NCBI GenBank assembly: GCA_910578495.1
Contig: CAJTRE010000005.1
Location: 80,326-97,991 of the forward strand
Direction of reading: 5' to 3'
Length of the DNA stretch: 17,666 bases
Source: an uncultured Dorea sp.
Lineage (GTDB): Bacteria; Bacillota; Clostridia; Lachnospirales; Lachnospiraceae
Part shown: in pieces, positions 7,444 to 14,619 of the stretch
Layout: each line of letters opens with the position of its first letter
Numbering within the stretch: the first letter of the stretch is position 1
The notes under the pieces: model-generated
Database searches by the model: none
The model's input: only the letters and a program-made list of their open reading frames with translations
Told to the model about the DNA's origin: nothing
Made by a program: the position numbers and the translations under genes

Positions 7444-8369
7444 AGAAAATTGCTACAAGAGAAAGCTACGGTAATGCTTTGGTAGAATTAGGAAAAAAAT
7501 ACGACGATGTTGTTGTATTAGACGCAGACCTTGCGGCAGCAACAAAGACCGGAACGTTTAAGAAAGCATTCCCGGAGAGACATATTGACTGCGGTATCGC
7601 AGAGTGTAACATGGTAGGTGTTGCGGCAGGACTTGCTTCCACAGGAAAAGTTCCATTTGCAAGTTCTTTCGCAATGTTTGCGGCAGGACGTGCGTTTGAG
7701 CAGATCAGAAATTCTGTAGGTTATCCAAAGTTAAATGTAAAGATTGGTGCAACGCACGCGAGTATTTCTGTCGGCGAGGACGGGGCGACACACCAGTGTA
7801 ACGAAGATTTGGCGCTTATGAGAACAATTCCGGGTATGGTAGTGATCAATCCATCTGATGATGTAGAAGCAAGAGCGGCTGTTGAGGCGGCATATCATCA
7901 TGTGGGACCAGTATATCTTCGGTTTGGAAGGGCGGCGGTTCCAGTTATCAACGATAATGCGGATTACAAATTTGAGATTGGAAAAGCTATCACTCTGAGA
8001 GAGGGAACAGATGTTACAATCATTGCGGCAGGCCTGACAGTGTCTGAGTCTCTTGCGGCAGCAGAGAAATTAGCGGCAGATGGAATCAGTGCGGCGGTGA
8101 TTAATATGCACACCATTAAACCGTTGGATGAAGAAGCTGTTATCGCAGCGGCGGCTAAGACTGGTAAGATTGTGACAGTAGAAGAACATTCTGTTATCGG
8201 TGGACTTGGAAGTGCAGTCTGCGACGTTGTTGCTCAGAAAGCGCCGGCAAAAGTTATGAAGATTGGTGTTAATGATGTGTTTGGTGAGTCCGGTCCTGCG
8301 GGAGAATTGATCAAGAAGTACGGACTTGATTCAGACAGTATTTTTGAAAAGGTAAAAGCGTTTGTATAA
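7431..8369 (+). CDS. Transketolase, C-terminal (pyrimidine-binding) subunit
   Basis: This is the second half of the split transketolase, giving the pyrimidine-binding and C-terminal domains that pair with the preceding subunit at the active site. It has 312 residues. DADLAAATKTG (31-41) and GIAECNM (55-61) are visible; Glu58 is the likely glutamate that activates the thiamine diphosphate aminopyrimidine. ATHASISVGEDGATHQ (about 108-123) is the substrate-side segment. VDPEE-like C-terminal features include VEEHSVIGGLGSAV. The ATG lies inside the end of the upstream gene in another frame (ATGTCAGAAGTAA), and the ribosome site AGGTGAAG is within that gene. A strong terminator hairpin follows. 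Confidence 0.95.
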   Translation: MSEVKKIATRESYGNALVELGKKYDDVVVLDADLAAATKTGTFKKAFPERHIDCGIAECNMVGVAAGLASTGKVPFASSFAMFAAGRAFEQIRNSVGYPKLNVKIGATHASISVGEDGATHQCNEDLALMRTIPGMVVINPSDDVEARAAVEAAYHHVGPVYLRFGRAAVPVINDNADYKFEIGKAITLREGTDVTIIAAGLTVSESLAAAEKLAADGISAAVINMHTIKPLDEEAVIAAAAKTGKIVTVEEHSVIGGLGSAVCDVVAQKAPAKVMKIGVNDVFGESGPAGELIKKYGLDSDSIFEKVKAFV

Positions 8370-8404
8370 AACTTGGCGGCTGTAAAAAATACCCTTAAAG
8401 AGTT

Positions 8405-8432
8405 GACACCGAATGCGTGTGCATTCGGTGTC
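8405..8432. terminator. Terminator hairpin between convergent tkt and hydrolase genes
   Basis: GACACCGAATGC (8405-8416) and GCATTCGGTGTC (8421-8432) form a perfect 12-bp stem with a GTGT loop. On the plus strand it is followed by TCTTTG, a weak U-tract. On the minus strand a T6 run lies about 15 nt past the stem. It separates converging operons and probably ends both. Confidence 0.8.
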
Positions 8433-8475
8433 TCTTTGATTATATGCCGGAAGAAGATTATCCACAGTTCCTTAT

Positions 8476-9495
8476 TCATAGTTGTTTATTTGCAATTACA
8501 TACAACATGTCTCCTGGTTCCACGCCTCCATGAACTACCATGTTTGTCATCAATCCATCGCAAGGACAGATGTCGCGGGAGATAACTTCTCCTTCCCAAT
8601 TTACGGTATATCCAAGTTCCTGTCCTTCGTATACAAGATCCCCGCTTTTAATGTTGATATAATGAAGTCCGCCTTGCTGGGCAAAAAGTACATTTCCTCC
8701 AGAATATACGACTGGCTCTACATATACCGGATTTCCCTTTAACATTCCGACACACATCATCATATTTCTTAATGCATCACATGATTGATCAACCAGATCT
8801 TTATCAAGTCGTCCTTCCCCGCCGATTTCAAAGAATACAGAAGGAATTCCTCTGTGATTTGCCTCTGCAACCGCAGAACCTCTGCCCGGATAATTCGGCA
8901 TCTGCGGGATCGTTCCCTGTGGAACTTCCCATATCTTTTCTGACTTAAACATACGCGCCAGCATTCTGGTCTTTTCATCTACCTCTGTACCAATTGGAAG
9001 AATCTCAATATTAAAATCCAAATCTTCAAATAATTCTCCTCCATGCATATCCACATGCCAGTCTGCAAGACTGATAAATGTATGGAAAATTCTTTCTGCC
9101 GCCTGCTTCGTCGGGGAAATCCCAAGATGAAGACTGTCTTTTCCCATATCCTCCCCAGTCTCCATTCCGGTTGGAAATACCGAATTCATATTGACATTAT
9201 CAAGTGGGGAGCGATTCGCGTATTTAAACTGAAGTCCCATTGGATTCTCAATATGAACAAAAATCAGTGTTCCTGCAATATCTTCTGGTTCCAACTCCTT
9301 TGCCAGACGTACTGTCGCTGCCTGTCCGATCAGTTCGTTGGGATGAACTCCTGCTGTGATAACTACTGTCGGTCCTTCTTCTACACCATTAATCACCGTA
9401 ACCGGAACCTCAATCTTGTTTACTGTCATTTCTGCCGCCAAAAAATCCCATCTTACTTTGCTGCCTTTTGGAATATCCTGATTATCAATTCTCAT
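8476..9495 (-). CDS. AstE/AspA-like zinc acyl-hydrolase (M14 family)
   Basis: The 339-residue protein belongs to the succinylglutamate desuccinylase/aspartoacylase branch of the zinc carboxypeptidase fold. Such enzymes remove acyl groups from N-acyl amino acids. The zinc motif HPNE (His51, Glu54) follows TAGV, DWHVDMHGGE (145-154) carries the third zinc-ligand candidate (His147 or His151), and FFEIGGEG (221-228) holds the likely catalytic Glu223. A C-terminal beta-rich part (about 255-339) resembles the extra domain of this group. The substrate cannot be assigned. It is last in a four-gene minus-strand operon, 12 nt after the DUF819 transporter, with GGAGG before the ATG. The neighbours suggest it frees an amino acid from an imported derivative. 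Family confidence is high and function is inferred. Confidence 0.85.
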   Translation of the reverse strand: MRIDNQDIPKGSKVRWDFLAAEMTVNKIEVPVTVINGVEEGPTVVITAGVHPNELIGQAATVRLAKELEPEDIAGTLIFVHIENPMGLQFKYANRSPLDNVNMNSVFPTGMETGEDMGKDSLHLGISPTKQAAERIFHTFISLADWHVDMHGGELFEDLDFNIEILPIGTEVDEKTRMLARMFKSEKIWEVPQGTIPQMPNYPGRGSAVAEANHRGIPSVFFEIGGEGRLDKDLVDQSCDALRNMMMCVGMLKGNPVYVEPVVYSGGNVLFAQQGGLHYINIKSGDLVYEGQELGYTVNWEGEVISRDICPCDGLMTNMVVHGGVEPGDMLYVIANKQL

Positions 9496-9507
9496 ATTGA
9501 TTCCTCC

Positions 9508-10725
9508 TTATGCTCCAAACAATGTGCCGATTAAAATACCAAAAAAGTTTCCAATTACATTACCCAGGGTTCCTACCAAAAGTCCCGGAATAATAAGTTC
9601 TGTCCAGTTTTTCGCGATTGCCAGCGCCATTGCTGTTGACCCGCCGCCAATATTTGCATTAGAGCATACCATTGCTTCCTCAATACCAAAATGCATGAAT
9701 TTCGCTCCGAGCAATACAAATACGATATTGATGATAACAATGATCATACATGCTACAAAAAACCAAGGTGCATCTCCTACAAGAAGTCTGATTGATACCG
9801 GAGCGCTCATTGTTGCAAAGAATAAGTATATAAAATATGTACCAAGTTCCTGTGCGCCGCCGATTTTTGAAAGTTTATCACTGAAAATAGTGGCCAGCGC
9901 AACTGAAATTACAGTGATGATAAGATATTTGCTTCCAAGTAATGCATTAAAGAAATTAAATACAAAATTGCTTGTTGGAATCGTTGTAGAGAAAAATTCG
10001 GAAATTGGAGTTGCTGCTGCAACGATTACCAATGCAAGACCTATTTCAAATGCTAAATCAAACAGTGAGATTTCTCTTTTGCCCCAATAAGCGCCTGCAC
10101 TTGTTGCTGCCTTTGTGCCGTCTTCCTTCGCCGTCACTTCTGCGATCTTATCTTCATATGGATGCAGCCAATGTTTTCTGAAAAATTTAATAGACGGAAT
10201 TACCATAAGCGCAAAGAAGAAAAACATCATTGTAAGTGCGTCTGCCACATTGGCCGTAGCAACTGTTGTTCCGCTTGCCCCGTAATTATCAGCCATTGCA
10301 ACAAAATTAATTCCGCCTCCAATGTAAGATCCTGTTATCATTGCAATAAATTTCGGCGCTTCGTGAATATGTCCTGATGTAATCAAAAATGCAATCACAG
10401 AACCAACACAAGTTCCGACTGCTCCAATCAAAAACAATATAGTCAAACGTCCACTATCTTTTAAAATTGATTTAATATCTGCCTTAAACAACAATAGCGG
10501 CAGTGCCATCGGAACGAGATAATTTCCAACAAAATCGTACGCTGAGGCACTTTCCGGTATCACTCTTAAATTTGATAATACTAAAGTAATTAAAAGAACC
10601 ATGATACAGCCTGTTATCTTGGCTGCCCATTTGTAATTTTGCTCTAAGAAAATAACAATTGCGCAAATTGCACATAACAATGCGAATAAAGCAATATGAT
10701 TATCTGCTGAAATTAATGTTGTCAT
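9508..10725 (-). CDS. DUF819 (YjcL-like) multi-pass membrane transporter
   Basis: The 405-residue protein is very hydrophobic, with roughly ten to twelve membrane segments (for example 11-28, 35-52, 69-80, 95-116, 162-180, 222-240, 265-281, 296-316, 320-342, 378-403) and one charged loop at about 183-218. It resembles the DUF819/YjcL family, proposed permeases of unproved substrate. Two glycine-rich segments, SYIGGGINFVAMA (133-145) and ANIGGGSTAMALA (357-369), look like paired halves of an internal repeat. The gene starts 18 nt after the aminotransferase stop with AGAGGAGG upstream, and the hydrolase follows after 12 nt. Its likely role is uptake of the compound handled by the adjacent enzymes. 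The family call is from memory of sequence style and not from a search. Confidence 0.8.
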   Translation of the reverse strand: MTTLISADNHIALFALLCAICAIVIFLEQNYKWAAKITGCIMVLLITLVLSNLRVIPESASAYDFVGNYLVPMALPLLLFKADIKSILKDSGRLTILFLIGAVGTCVGSVIAFLITSGHIHEAPKFIAMITGSYIGGGINFVAMADNYGASGTTVATANVADALTMMFFFFALMVIPSIKFFRKHWLHPYEDKIAEVTAKEDGTKAATSAGAYWGKREISLFDLAFEIGLALVIVAAATPISEFFSTTIPTSNFVFNFFNALLGSKYLIITVISVALATIFSDKLSKIGGAQELGTYFIYLFFATMSAPVSIRLLVGDAPWFFVACMIIVIINIVFVLLGAKFMHFGIEEAMVCSNANIGGGSTAMALAIAKNWTELIIPGLLVGTLGNVIGNFFGILIGTLFGA

Positions 10726-10743
10726 AATGAAGTCCTCCTCTCA

Positions 10744-11919
10744 TCATGTAATAATTGATTTTTCCTTTGCTAACTGTAACAATGCCTCTGCAATCCGTCT
10801 GTATCTTTTAACCGCTTCCTCCTCTTCTCTGAAACATGCTGTCACAATTCTAATATATCCTTCTCCTTGTTTTCCGTAAGGAGTTCCTTGGTTTACTAAG
10901 ATCTTCGCATGTTCTGCAATATAATCTGCAACTTCTTGTGATGTTCCAAGCCTGCTTATATCAAGCCACGACAATATACCGCTCTCATTCATATTCATGT
11001 TGACTCCCGGCAGATTACCCAGTATCTCATATGCCGCGCGACGCCGCCTATCCAAAATATCCCGATAATAAGGAAGTATGGATTTGTCCTTCAGTGCTGC
11101 GATTGCTCCATAAGTAGACACTGTACATGGGGCGCCTACTACATTCACTGCACTTCCATAATATATATCCATGATATGGTCATCTGCATATATGTATCCA
11201 ATTCGATACCCGCTTAATCCATACCCTTTTGAAAGAGAACATACAGTTACGGTTCTTTCCCACATTCCCGGAAGTGTACATGGACTTACAAATTCAATAT
11301 CATCAAACACATGGTCTTCAAATGCCTGATCACATACCAGTATTAAATCATTATCCACGATAAATTCTGCCAGTTTCTCAAGATTTTTCCGTCTATAAAC
11401 AACCGTTGTTGGGTTATTCGGATGTGTCAGAACAACCATTTTCGTCTTTTTGCTTACTCTCTTTTCTAATTCTTCTATTCTTATCTGATAATTATCCTCC
11501 TGATAAGTAGGTACATGAATTGCTTTCGCTCCTAACAATTTACAGTTTAGATAATTGTTAGGATAACTTGGATCCGGTACTAGTACCTCATCTCCTGCTT
11601 CCAAAAAGGGCATCATCGCAAACAACAATCCTGAATCGGAGCCCGGTGTCACAATGATATTTCTGCATGGATCTAGCGTGATCCCGTCTTTTTCCCTGAT
11701 ATGTATTGCCAGTTCTCTCCGAAGTTCCGGAAGCCCGACTGGCAGTGTATAATGTGACGACATTCCACTTTCAACAACAGCCATGGAAGCCCTTTGCACA
11801 GACTCTGGAAGGGATGGGTCAGGATAAAACATATCGGCCCATGCCATATTGTCCCCGCCATCTTCCTGGAACTTACTTGCGCCCTCACCTACATCTGCTT
11901 TTTTCTCTTCTGAGAACAA
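10744..11919 (-). CDS. PLP-dependent aminotransferase, class I/II fold
   Basis: This fold-type I aminotransferase exchanges an amino group between an amino acid and a 2-oxoacid. Numbered from the TTG at 11919 it has 391 residues. PNNP (167-170) gives the PLP-contacting Asn, Asp197 lies in LVCDQAF, Lys231 in SLSKGYGLSGYRIGY is the Schiff-base lysine and Arg239 contacts the phosphate. A C-terminal arginine in GYIRIVTACF is the likely carboxylate binder. The start is doubtful. TTG 11919 has AGGAGG only 1 nt upstream, too close. The frame stays open to about 12000, and three consecutive ATT codons at 11976, 11973 and 11970 follow a good AAAAGGAG site. The protein may therefore be about 17-19 residues longer. 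It lies between ridA and the transporter in one operon. The substrate is unknown. Confidence 0.85.
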   Translation of the reverse strand: MFSEEKKADVGEGASKFQEDGGDNMAWADMFYPDPSLPESVQRASMAVVESGMSSHYTLPVGLPELRRELAIHIREKDGITLDPCRNIIVTPGSDSGLLFAMMPFLEAGDEVLVPDPSYPNNYLNCKLLGAKAIHVPTYQEDNYQIRIEELEKRVSKKTKMVVLTHPNNPTTVVYRRKNLEKLAEFIVDNDLILVCDQAFEDHVFDDIEFVSPCTLPGMWERTVTVCSLSKGYGLSGYRIGYIYADDHIMDIYYGSAVNVVGAPCTVSTYGAIAALKDKSILPYYRDILDRRRRAAYEILGNLPGVNMNMNESGILSWLDISRLGTSQEVADYIAEHAKILVNQGTPYGKQGEGYIRIVTACFREEEEAVKRYRRIAEALLQLAKEKSIIT

Positions 11920-11980
11920 ACCTCCTGATAAAGAGGCAAATCCTGAATTTACTTTTTTTCTGATAGAAATAATAATCTCT

Positions 11981-11986
11981 CCTTTT
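11981..11986 (-). promoter_or_regulatory. Ribosome site that points to an upstream ATT start
   Basis: AAAAGG followed by AG (minus strand) lies just before three in-frame ATT codons (11976, 11973, 11970). The first is 2 nt and the third 8 nt from GGAG. No other start codon in this frame is well placed, so the site argues for a non-AUG start of the aminotransferase. Confidence 0.4.
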
Positions 11987-12006
11987 CTTACCGCCTGCTC
12001 TCAAAG

Positions 12007-12381
12007 TTACTGATATGCGACTGCTTCTATTTCAATTCTGGCTCCTTTTGGAAGTGCGGCAACCTGCATGCATGCTCGCGCCGGAGCTGTTTCTCCAAAA
12101 AATTCTGCATATGCTTCATTCACTTCGGAGAAATCCTTCATGTCCTGAAGATAAATAGTTGTCTTTAATACTTTGCCAATACTACTTCCGGCTTCATCTA
12201 AAATTGCCGAAATATTCCTGATGGACTGTTTTGTTAATTCGCCAATCCCGCCTTCGGCAAACTCACCTGTTTCCGGGTTGACGGGCAATTGTCCTGACAC
12301 ATAAATGATATTGTCATGTTCGATTGCCTGTGAATAGGGTCCAATTGCTGCCGGTACATTGTTTGTGTTGATTCGTTTCAT
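12007..12381 (-). CDS. ridA: RidA family enamine/imine deaminase
   Basis: RidA hydrolyses reactive 2-aminoacrylate-type enamines and imines made by PLP enzymes. The 124-residue protein from the ATG at 12381 matches the usual family length and has NVPAAIGPYSQAI near the N-terminus, YVSGQLPVNPETG, and the C-terminal ARACMQVAALPKGARIEIEAVA segment with the arginine and glutamate of the active site. An ATG 39 bases further up (12420) is in frame, but AAAGGAG lies 9 nt before 12381 and the upstream ATG sits inside a palindrome, so I use 12381. It is first in the minus-strand operon, about 30 nt before the aminotransferase if that starts at ATT. This makes sense as protection against imines from the neighbouring enzyme. 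Confidence 0.93.
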   Translation of the reverse strand: MKRINTNNVPAAIGPYSQAIEHDNIIYVSGQLPVNPETGEFAEGGIGELTKQSIRNISAILDEAGSSIGKVLKTTIYLQDMKDFSEVNEAYAEFFGETAPARACMQVAALPKGARIEIEAVAYQ

Positions 12382-12403
12382 TGTCTCTTCTCCTTTCCTC
12401 TTG

Positions 12404-12421
12404 AATGAAATATATTTCATT
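12404..12421. promoter_or_regulatory. 18-bp perfect palindrome, candidate operator
   Basis: AATGAAATATATTTCATT is a perfect 18-bp palindrome. It lies between the minus-strand -10 box (12438-12443) and the ridA start (12381), so it covers or just follows the expected transcription start. A shared AATATATTT core recurs at 12475-12483. The position suits an operator for the divergent YheO-type regulator. Confidence 0.55.
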
Positions 12422-12437
12422 TAATAAACTAATTTTT

Positions 12438-12464
12438 ATTATATACTGTTTTTTAAATTGTAAA
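12438..12464 (-). promoter_or_regulatory. Possible promoter of the ridA operon
   Basis: Reading the minus strand, TTTACA (12464-12459) is followed after 15 nt by TATAAT (12443-12438). The -10 is perfect and the spacing is short, which would suit a regulated promoter. The ridA ATG is about 57 nt downstream. Confidence 0.45.
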
Positions 12465-12489
12465 TACATTTTGGGAATATATTTATAGC

Positions 12490-12518
12490 TTTACAAATTT
12501 TTACAGTTGTGATACTAT
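12490..12518 (+). promoter_or_regulatory. Possible promoter of the YheO-type regulator
   Basis: TTTACA (12490-12495) and TACTAT (12513-12518) are spaced by 17 nt, 43 nt before the regulator ATG. The -35 region mirrors that of the ridA promoter (12455-12464), giving an inverted repeat across the divergent control region. Confidence 0.4.
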
Positions 12519-12560
12519 TTTTTTAGTTATATCTACATTAATTTGAAAGAGGTCATATAA

Positions 12561-13223
12561 ATGAAAACAAATTGTATCTTAACTGAAACAGACAGAATGA
12601 TTCTGAATTCTTACAAAAATCTACTGAAAGGACTTGCTGATTATCTCGGACCCGGTTACGAATTAATTCTTCACAATTTGGAATCCTATGATAAATCTGT
12701 AATCGCAATTGCAAATGGACATTATACAGGAAGAAAAGTCGGTGCCCCTATTACTAATATGGCACTTAACATTCTAAAAGACATTGAGGATAATACCTGT
12801 GGCGACAATATTACATACTTTACAACGAACAAAGATAATAAACCGATGAAATCTACCACCATTACGATTCGCGGAGAAGAAAATAAAATCATCGGCCTAC
12901 TGTGTATCAATTTCTATCTCGACGTTCCTTTTTCAAGTATATTGGACAGTTTTGCTTCTCGCTCACCACAAACTCCCGAAACCGAAACTGTTAATGAGGA
13001 ATTTTTCGAGGATTCCCATGAGCTTATCACGCATCTTGTAAATACAACAAAAGAAAAAGTTATGAACGATTCGTCCATTATGTCTGTGAATAAAAATAAG
13101 GTTATTATTTCAATACTACATGAGAAAGGAGTCTTTGATTTCAAGGATTCTATTCAATTTGTGGCTGATATATTGAACATTTCCCAAAATACAGTATACC
13201 TACATCTTCGAAATTTAAATTAA
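12561..13223 (+). CDS. YheO/DauR-type PAS and helix-turn-helix regulator
   Basis: The 220-residue protein has an N-terminal YheO-like PAS domain (about 12-125; LADYLGPGYELILHNL and KPMKSTTITIRGEENKIIGLLCIN are typical stretches, shown as parts of residues 25-116). After a variable linker comes a C-terminal helix-turn-helix of the DauR kind (about 176-220; VADILNISQNTVYLHLRNLN). DauR is the regulator of D-arginine catabolism in Pseudomonas, and relatives often sit beside amino-acid genes. Here it is divergent from the ridA, aminotransferase, transporter, hydrolase operon and presumably senses its substrate. The ribosome site is AAAGAGG. A terminator follows at once. The family is well supported and the ligand is unknown. 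Confidence 0.88.
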   Translation: MKTNCILTETDRMILNSYKNLLKGLADYLGPGYELILHNLESYDKSVIAIANGHYTGRKVGAPITNMALNILKDIEDNTCGDNITYFTTNKDNKPMKSTTITIRGEENKIIGLLCINFYLDVPFSSILDSFASRSPQTPETETVNEEFFEDSHELITHLVNTTKEKVMNDSSIMSVNKNKVIISILHEKGVFDFKDSIQFVADILNISQNTVYLHLRNLN

Positions 13224-13236
13224 TAAGTCAAGCATC

Positions 13237-13264
13237 AAAAAAGTGTGACAAGCACACTTTTTTT
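13237..13264 (+). terminator. Rho-independent terminator of the YheO-type gene
   Basis: AAAAAAGTGTG (13237-13247) pairs with CACACTTTTTTT (13253-13264) around a 5-nt loop, with seven T at the 3' side. It begins 14 nt after the stop codon. From here to 13482 no gene is visible; the stretch contains a weak GGAA/TTCC dyad near 13360-13380 and no riboswitch I can recognise. Confidence 0.85.
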
Positions 13265-13482
13265 ACAGCCCTTTTATATATTTCGACTAGATATAGTAGA
13301 AAAGACATTTATCATCCACAAATTATGGGAAAAGACACCATCTGCCATATATAACCGGGGAAGCCGTCGAAAATTCCGTAAAGCACTCGTAAACTTCTAA
13401 AGACTTGTCCCACCAACTGCTAAAATGCGCAAAAAGTATATGCTATCATAAGCAAAAATATGCAAGATGAGGTGAAGAGTAT

Positions 13483-14571
13483 ATGGAAAAACAATTTCCC
13501 AAAAATGTTAGACAGATAGGAAATGTCTGCGATGAACCTAAAATATATGTAGAAGACTATGTGGATACCTATCTGAATCAATTACGGCAGAAAGCGGTGG
13601 ATCATCCCGCAGGAGCAGCACTTACAGGGGAGATTCTGTGCGTGGAAGGACAGGATGCAGTATACATATCAGGAGCGGTTCAGATTAAGGAACTGGAAAT
13701 CGACGGGAATAATATAGTTATAAAAGAAGAAGTATGGAGCAAAATGGAAGATGATAAGAAAGAATATTTTCCAGAGCAGGAACTAGTTGGCTGGTGCCTT
13801 GTGGAAACCGGACATCCGTTGGGGCTTAACAAAGGAATTAACCGGTTTCATAACAAATCATTTGGAAGGGAAAATACTGTATGCATCTGGAGAGACGCAT
13901 TGGAGTTGGAAGAGATCTTCTATGCTTATAAATATGGAGAGCTTATGCAGATGGGCGGGCACTATATTTATTATGAGAAAAATCCTGCCATGCAGAATTA
14001 TATGATCAATACACGACGAACGATTGGCGTTACACCCAGTGAAGTGGTTGAGGATCGAGCTGCAAAGAATTTTCGTAGTGCCGTAAAGGAGAAGATGGAA
14101 TATAAGGAGCAGAAACAAAGTTCCAGTTTCGTCTATGCCATGAGCGTATTTCTTGTAGTGGTGGTACTGGCGATCGGTATCTCGACCATGAATAATTTTG
14201 ATAAGATGGAAGCTGTACAGGATTCTTTGGAGGCGTTGTCTATGGCAGTATCCGGTCCGGGGAAGGAGAAAGACAGTTTAGAAGAAAATAAGGAAGTGAA
14301 GGAGGCTCAACAAGAGGTTGGCGCTGACAGCGAAACGATTGGGGAGTCGTCGGAAACGGCGCAGGCTACAGGTGGAACCATGCCGGATGTATCTACGGTT
14401 CAGGAACAGTTGAGTGATGAAGATTTTTATGTGGTTGAGAAAGGAGATACTTTGGATACGATCAGTGTAAAATTATACGGAGACGCCGGTCATGTAGAAG
14501 CGATTTGCAAGATGAATGGATTGTCCGATGGGAACCTTATTTTCATCGGTCAAAAATTATTGTTACCATAA
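13483..14571 (+). CDS. LysM membrane protein with a degenerate MPN/JAB-like domain
   Basis: The 362-residue protein has three parts. Residues about 40-175 resemble a JAB/MPN metalloprotease fold: a strand-like VEGQDAVYISGAV, a helix ending in YFPEQELVGW (95-104), then ETGHPLGLN and a segment ENTVCIWRDA (130-139). In active members VGW is followed by HxHP and SxxD. Here the first histidine and the aspartate are not in place, so it is probably non-catalytic. One membrane helix (215-236) follows, then an acidic, low-complexity stalk (about 250-312) and a LysM peptidoglycan-binding domain (315-361, YVVEKGDTLDTIS to IFIGQKLLLP). The N-terminal domain should be cytoplasmic and LysM outside. AGGTGAAG precedes the ATG. 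DUF5711-like and CvpA genes follow. LysM and topology are firm; the MPN relation is inference. Confidence 0.8.
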   Translation: MEKQFPKNVRQIGNVCDEPKIYVEDYVDTYLNQLRQKAVDHPAGAALTGEILCVEGQDAVYISGAVQIKELEIDGNNIVIKEEVWSKMEDDKKEYFPEQELVGWCLVETGHPLGLNKGINRFHNKSFGRENTVCIWRDALELEEIFYAYKYGELMQMGGHYIYYEKNPAMQNYMINTRRTIGVTPSEVVEDRAAKNFRSAVKEKMEYKEQKQSSSFVYAMSVFLVVVVLAIGISTMNNFDKMEAVQDSLEALSMAVSGPGKEKDSLEENKEVKEAQQEVGADSETIGESSETAQATGGTMPDVSTVQEQLSDEDFYVVEKGDTLDTISVKLYGDAGHVEAICKMNGLSDGNLIFIGQKLLLP

Positions 14572-14581
14572 TAAGAAAATA

Positions 14582-14590
14582 TGGTATACT
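14582..14590 (+). promoter_or_regulatory. Extended -10 promoter before the DUF5711-like gene
   Basis: TGGTATACT (14582-14590) fits an extended -10 element. A TTACCA is found 16 nt upstream in the end of the LysM gene. A start near 14597 would leave the ribosome site AAAAGGGGAG and the ATG at 14620 in the message and rule out the earlier in-frame ATG at 14581. Confidence 0.45.
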
Positions 14591-14619
14591 GTACACAAAT
14601 GACGAAAAGGGGAGAGCGG

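Noticed and set aside
6607..8369. Transketolase broken by a frameshift
   Set aside because: Two-gene transketolases with overlapping ends are normal in Clostridia, and both parts have their own starts and complete domains.
8373..8585. Small plus-strand frame after the transketolase
   Set aside because: It runs through the terminator hairpin and into the opposing gene, and no ribosome site is seen.
9043..9534. 163-codon plus-strand frame opposite the zinc hydrolase
   Set aside because: The zinc motifs and operon spacing support the minus-strand gene, and the composition of this frame (many Cys, His, Asn) is typical of a shadow.
9497..10090. 197-codon open frame on the plus strand opposite the DUF819 gene
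   Set aside because: It is a mirror of a hydrophobic gene with strong family features on the other strand. It has no good ribosome site and lacks recognisable protein features.
12382..12420. Longer ridA start at the ATG at 12420
   Set aside because: The added 13 residues are not family-like. The ATG lies within the 18-bp palindrome, and AAAGGAG points to 12381.
13270..13482. Riboswitch or small RNA before the LysM gene
   Set aside because: Only short weak dyads are visible, and no known riboswitch core could be matched by eye.
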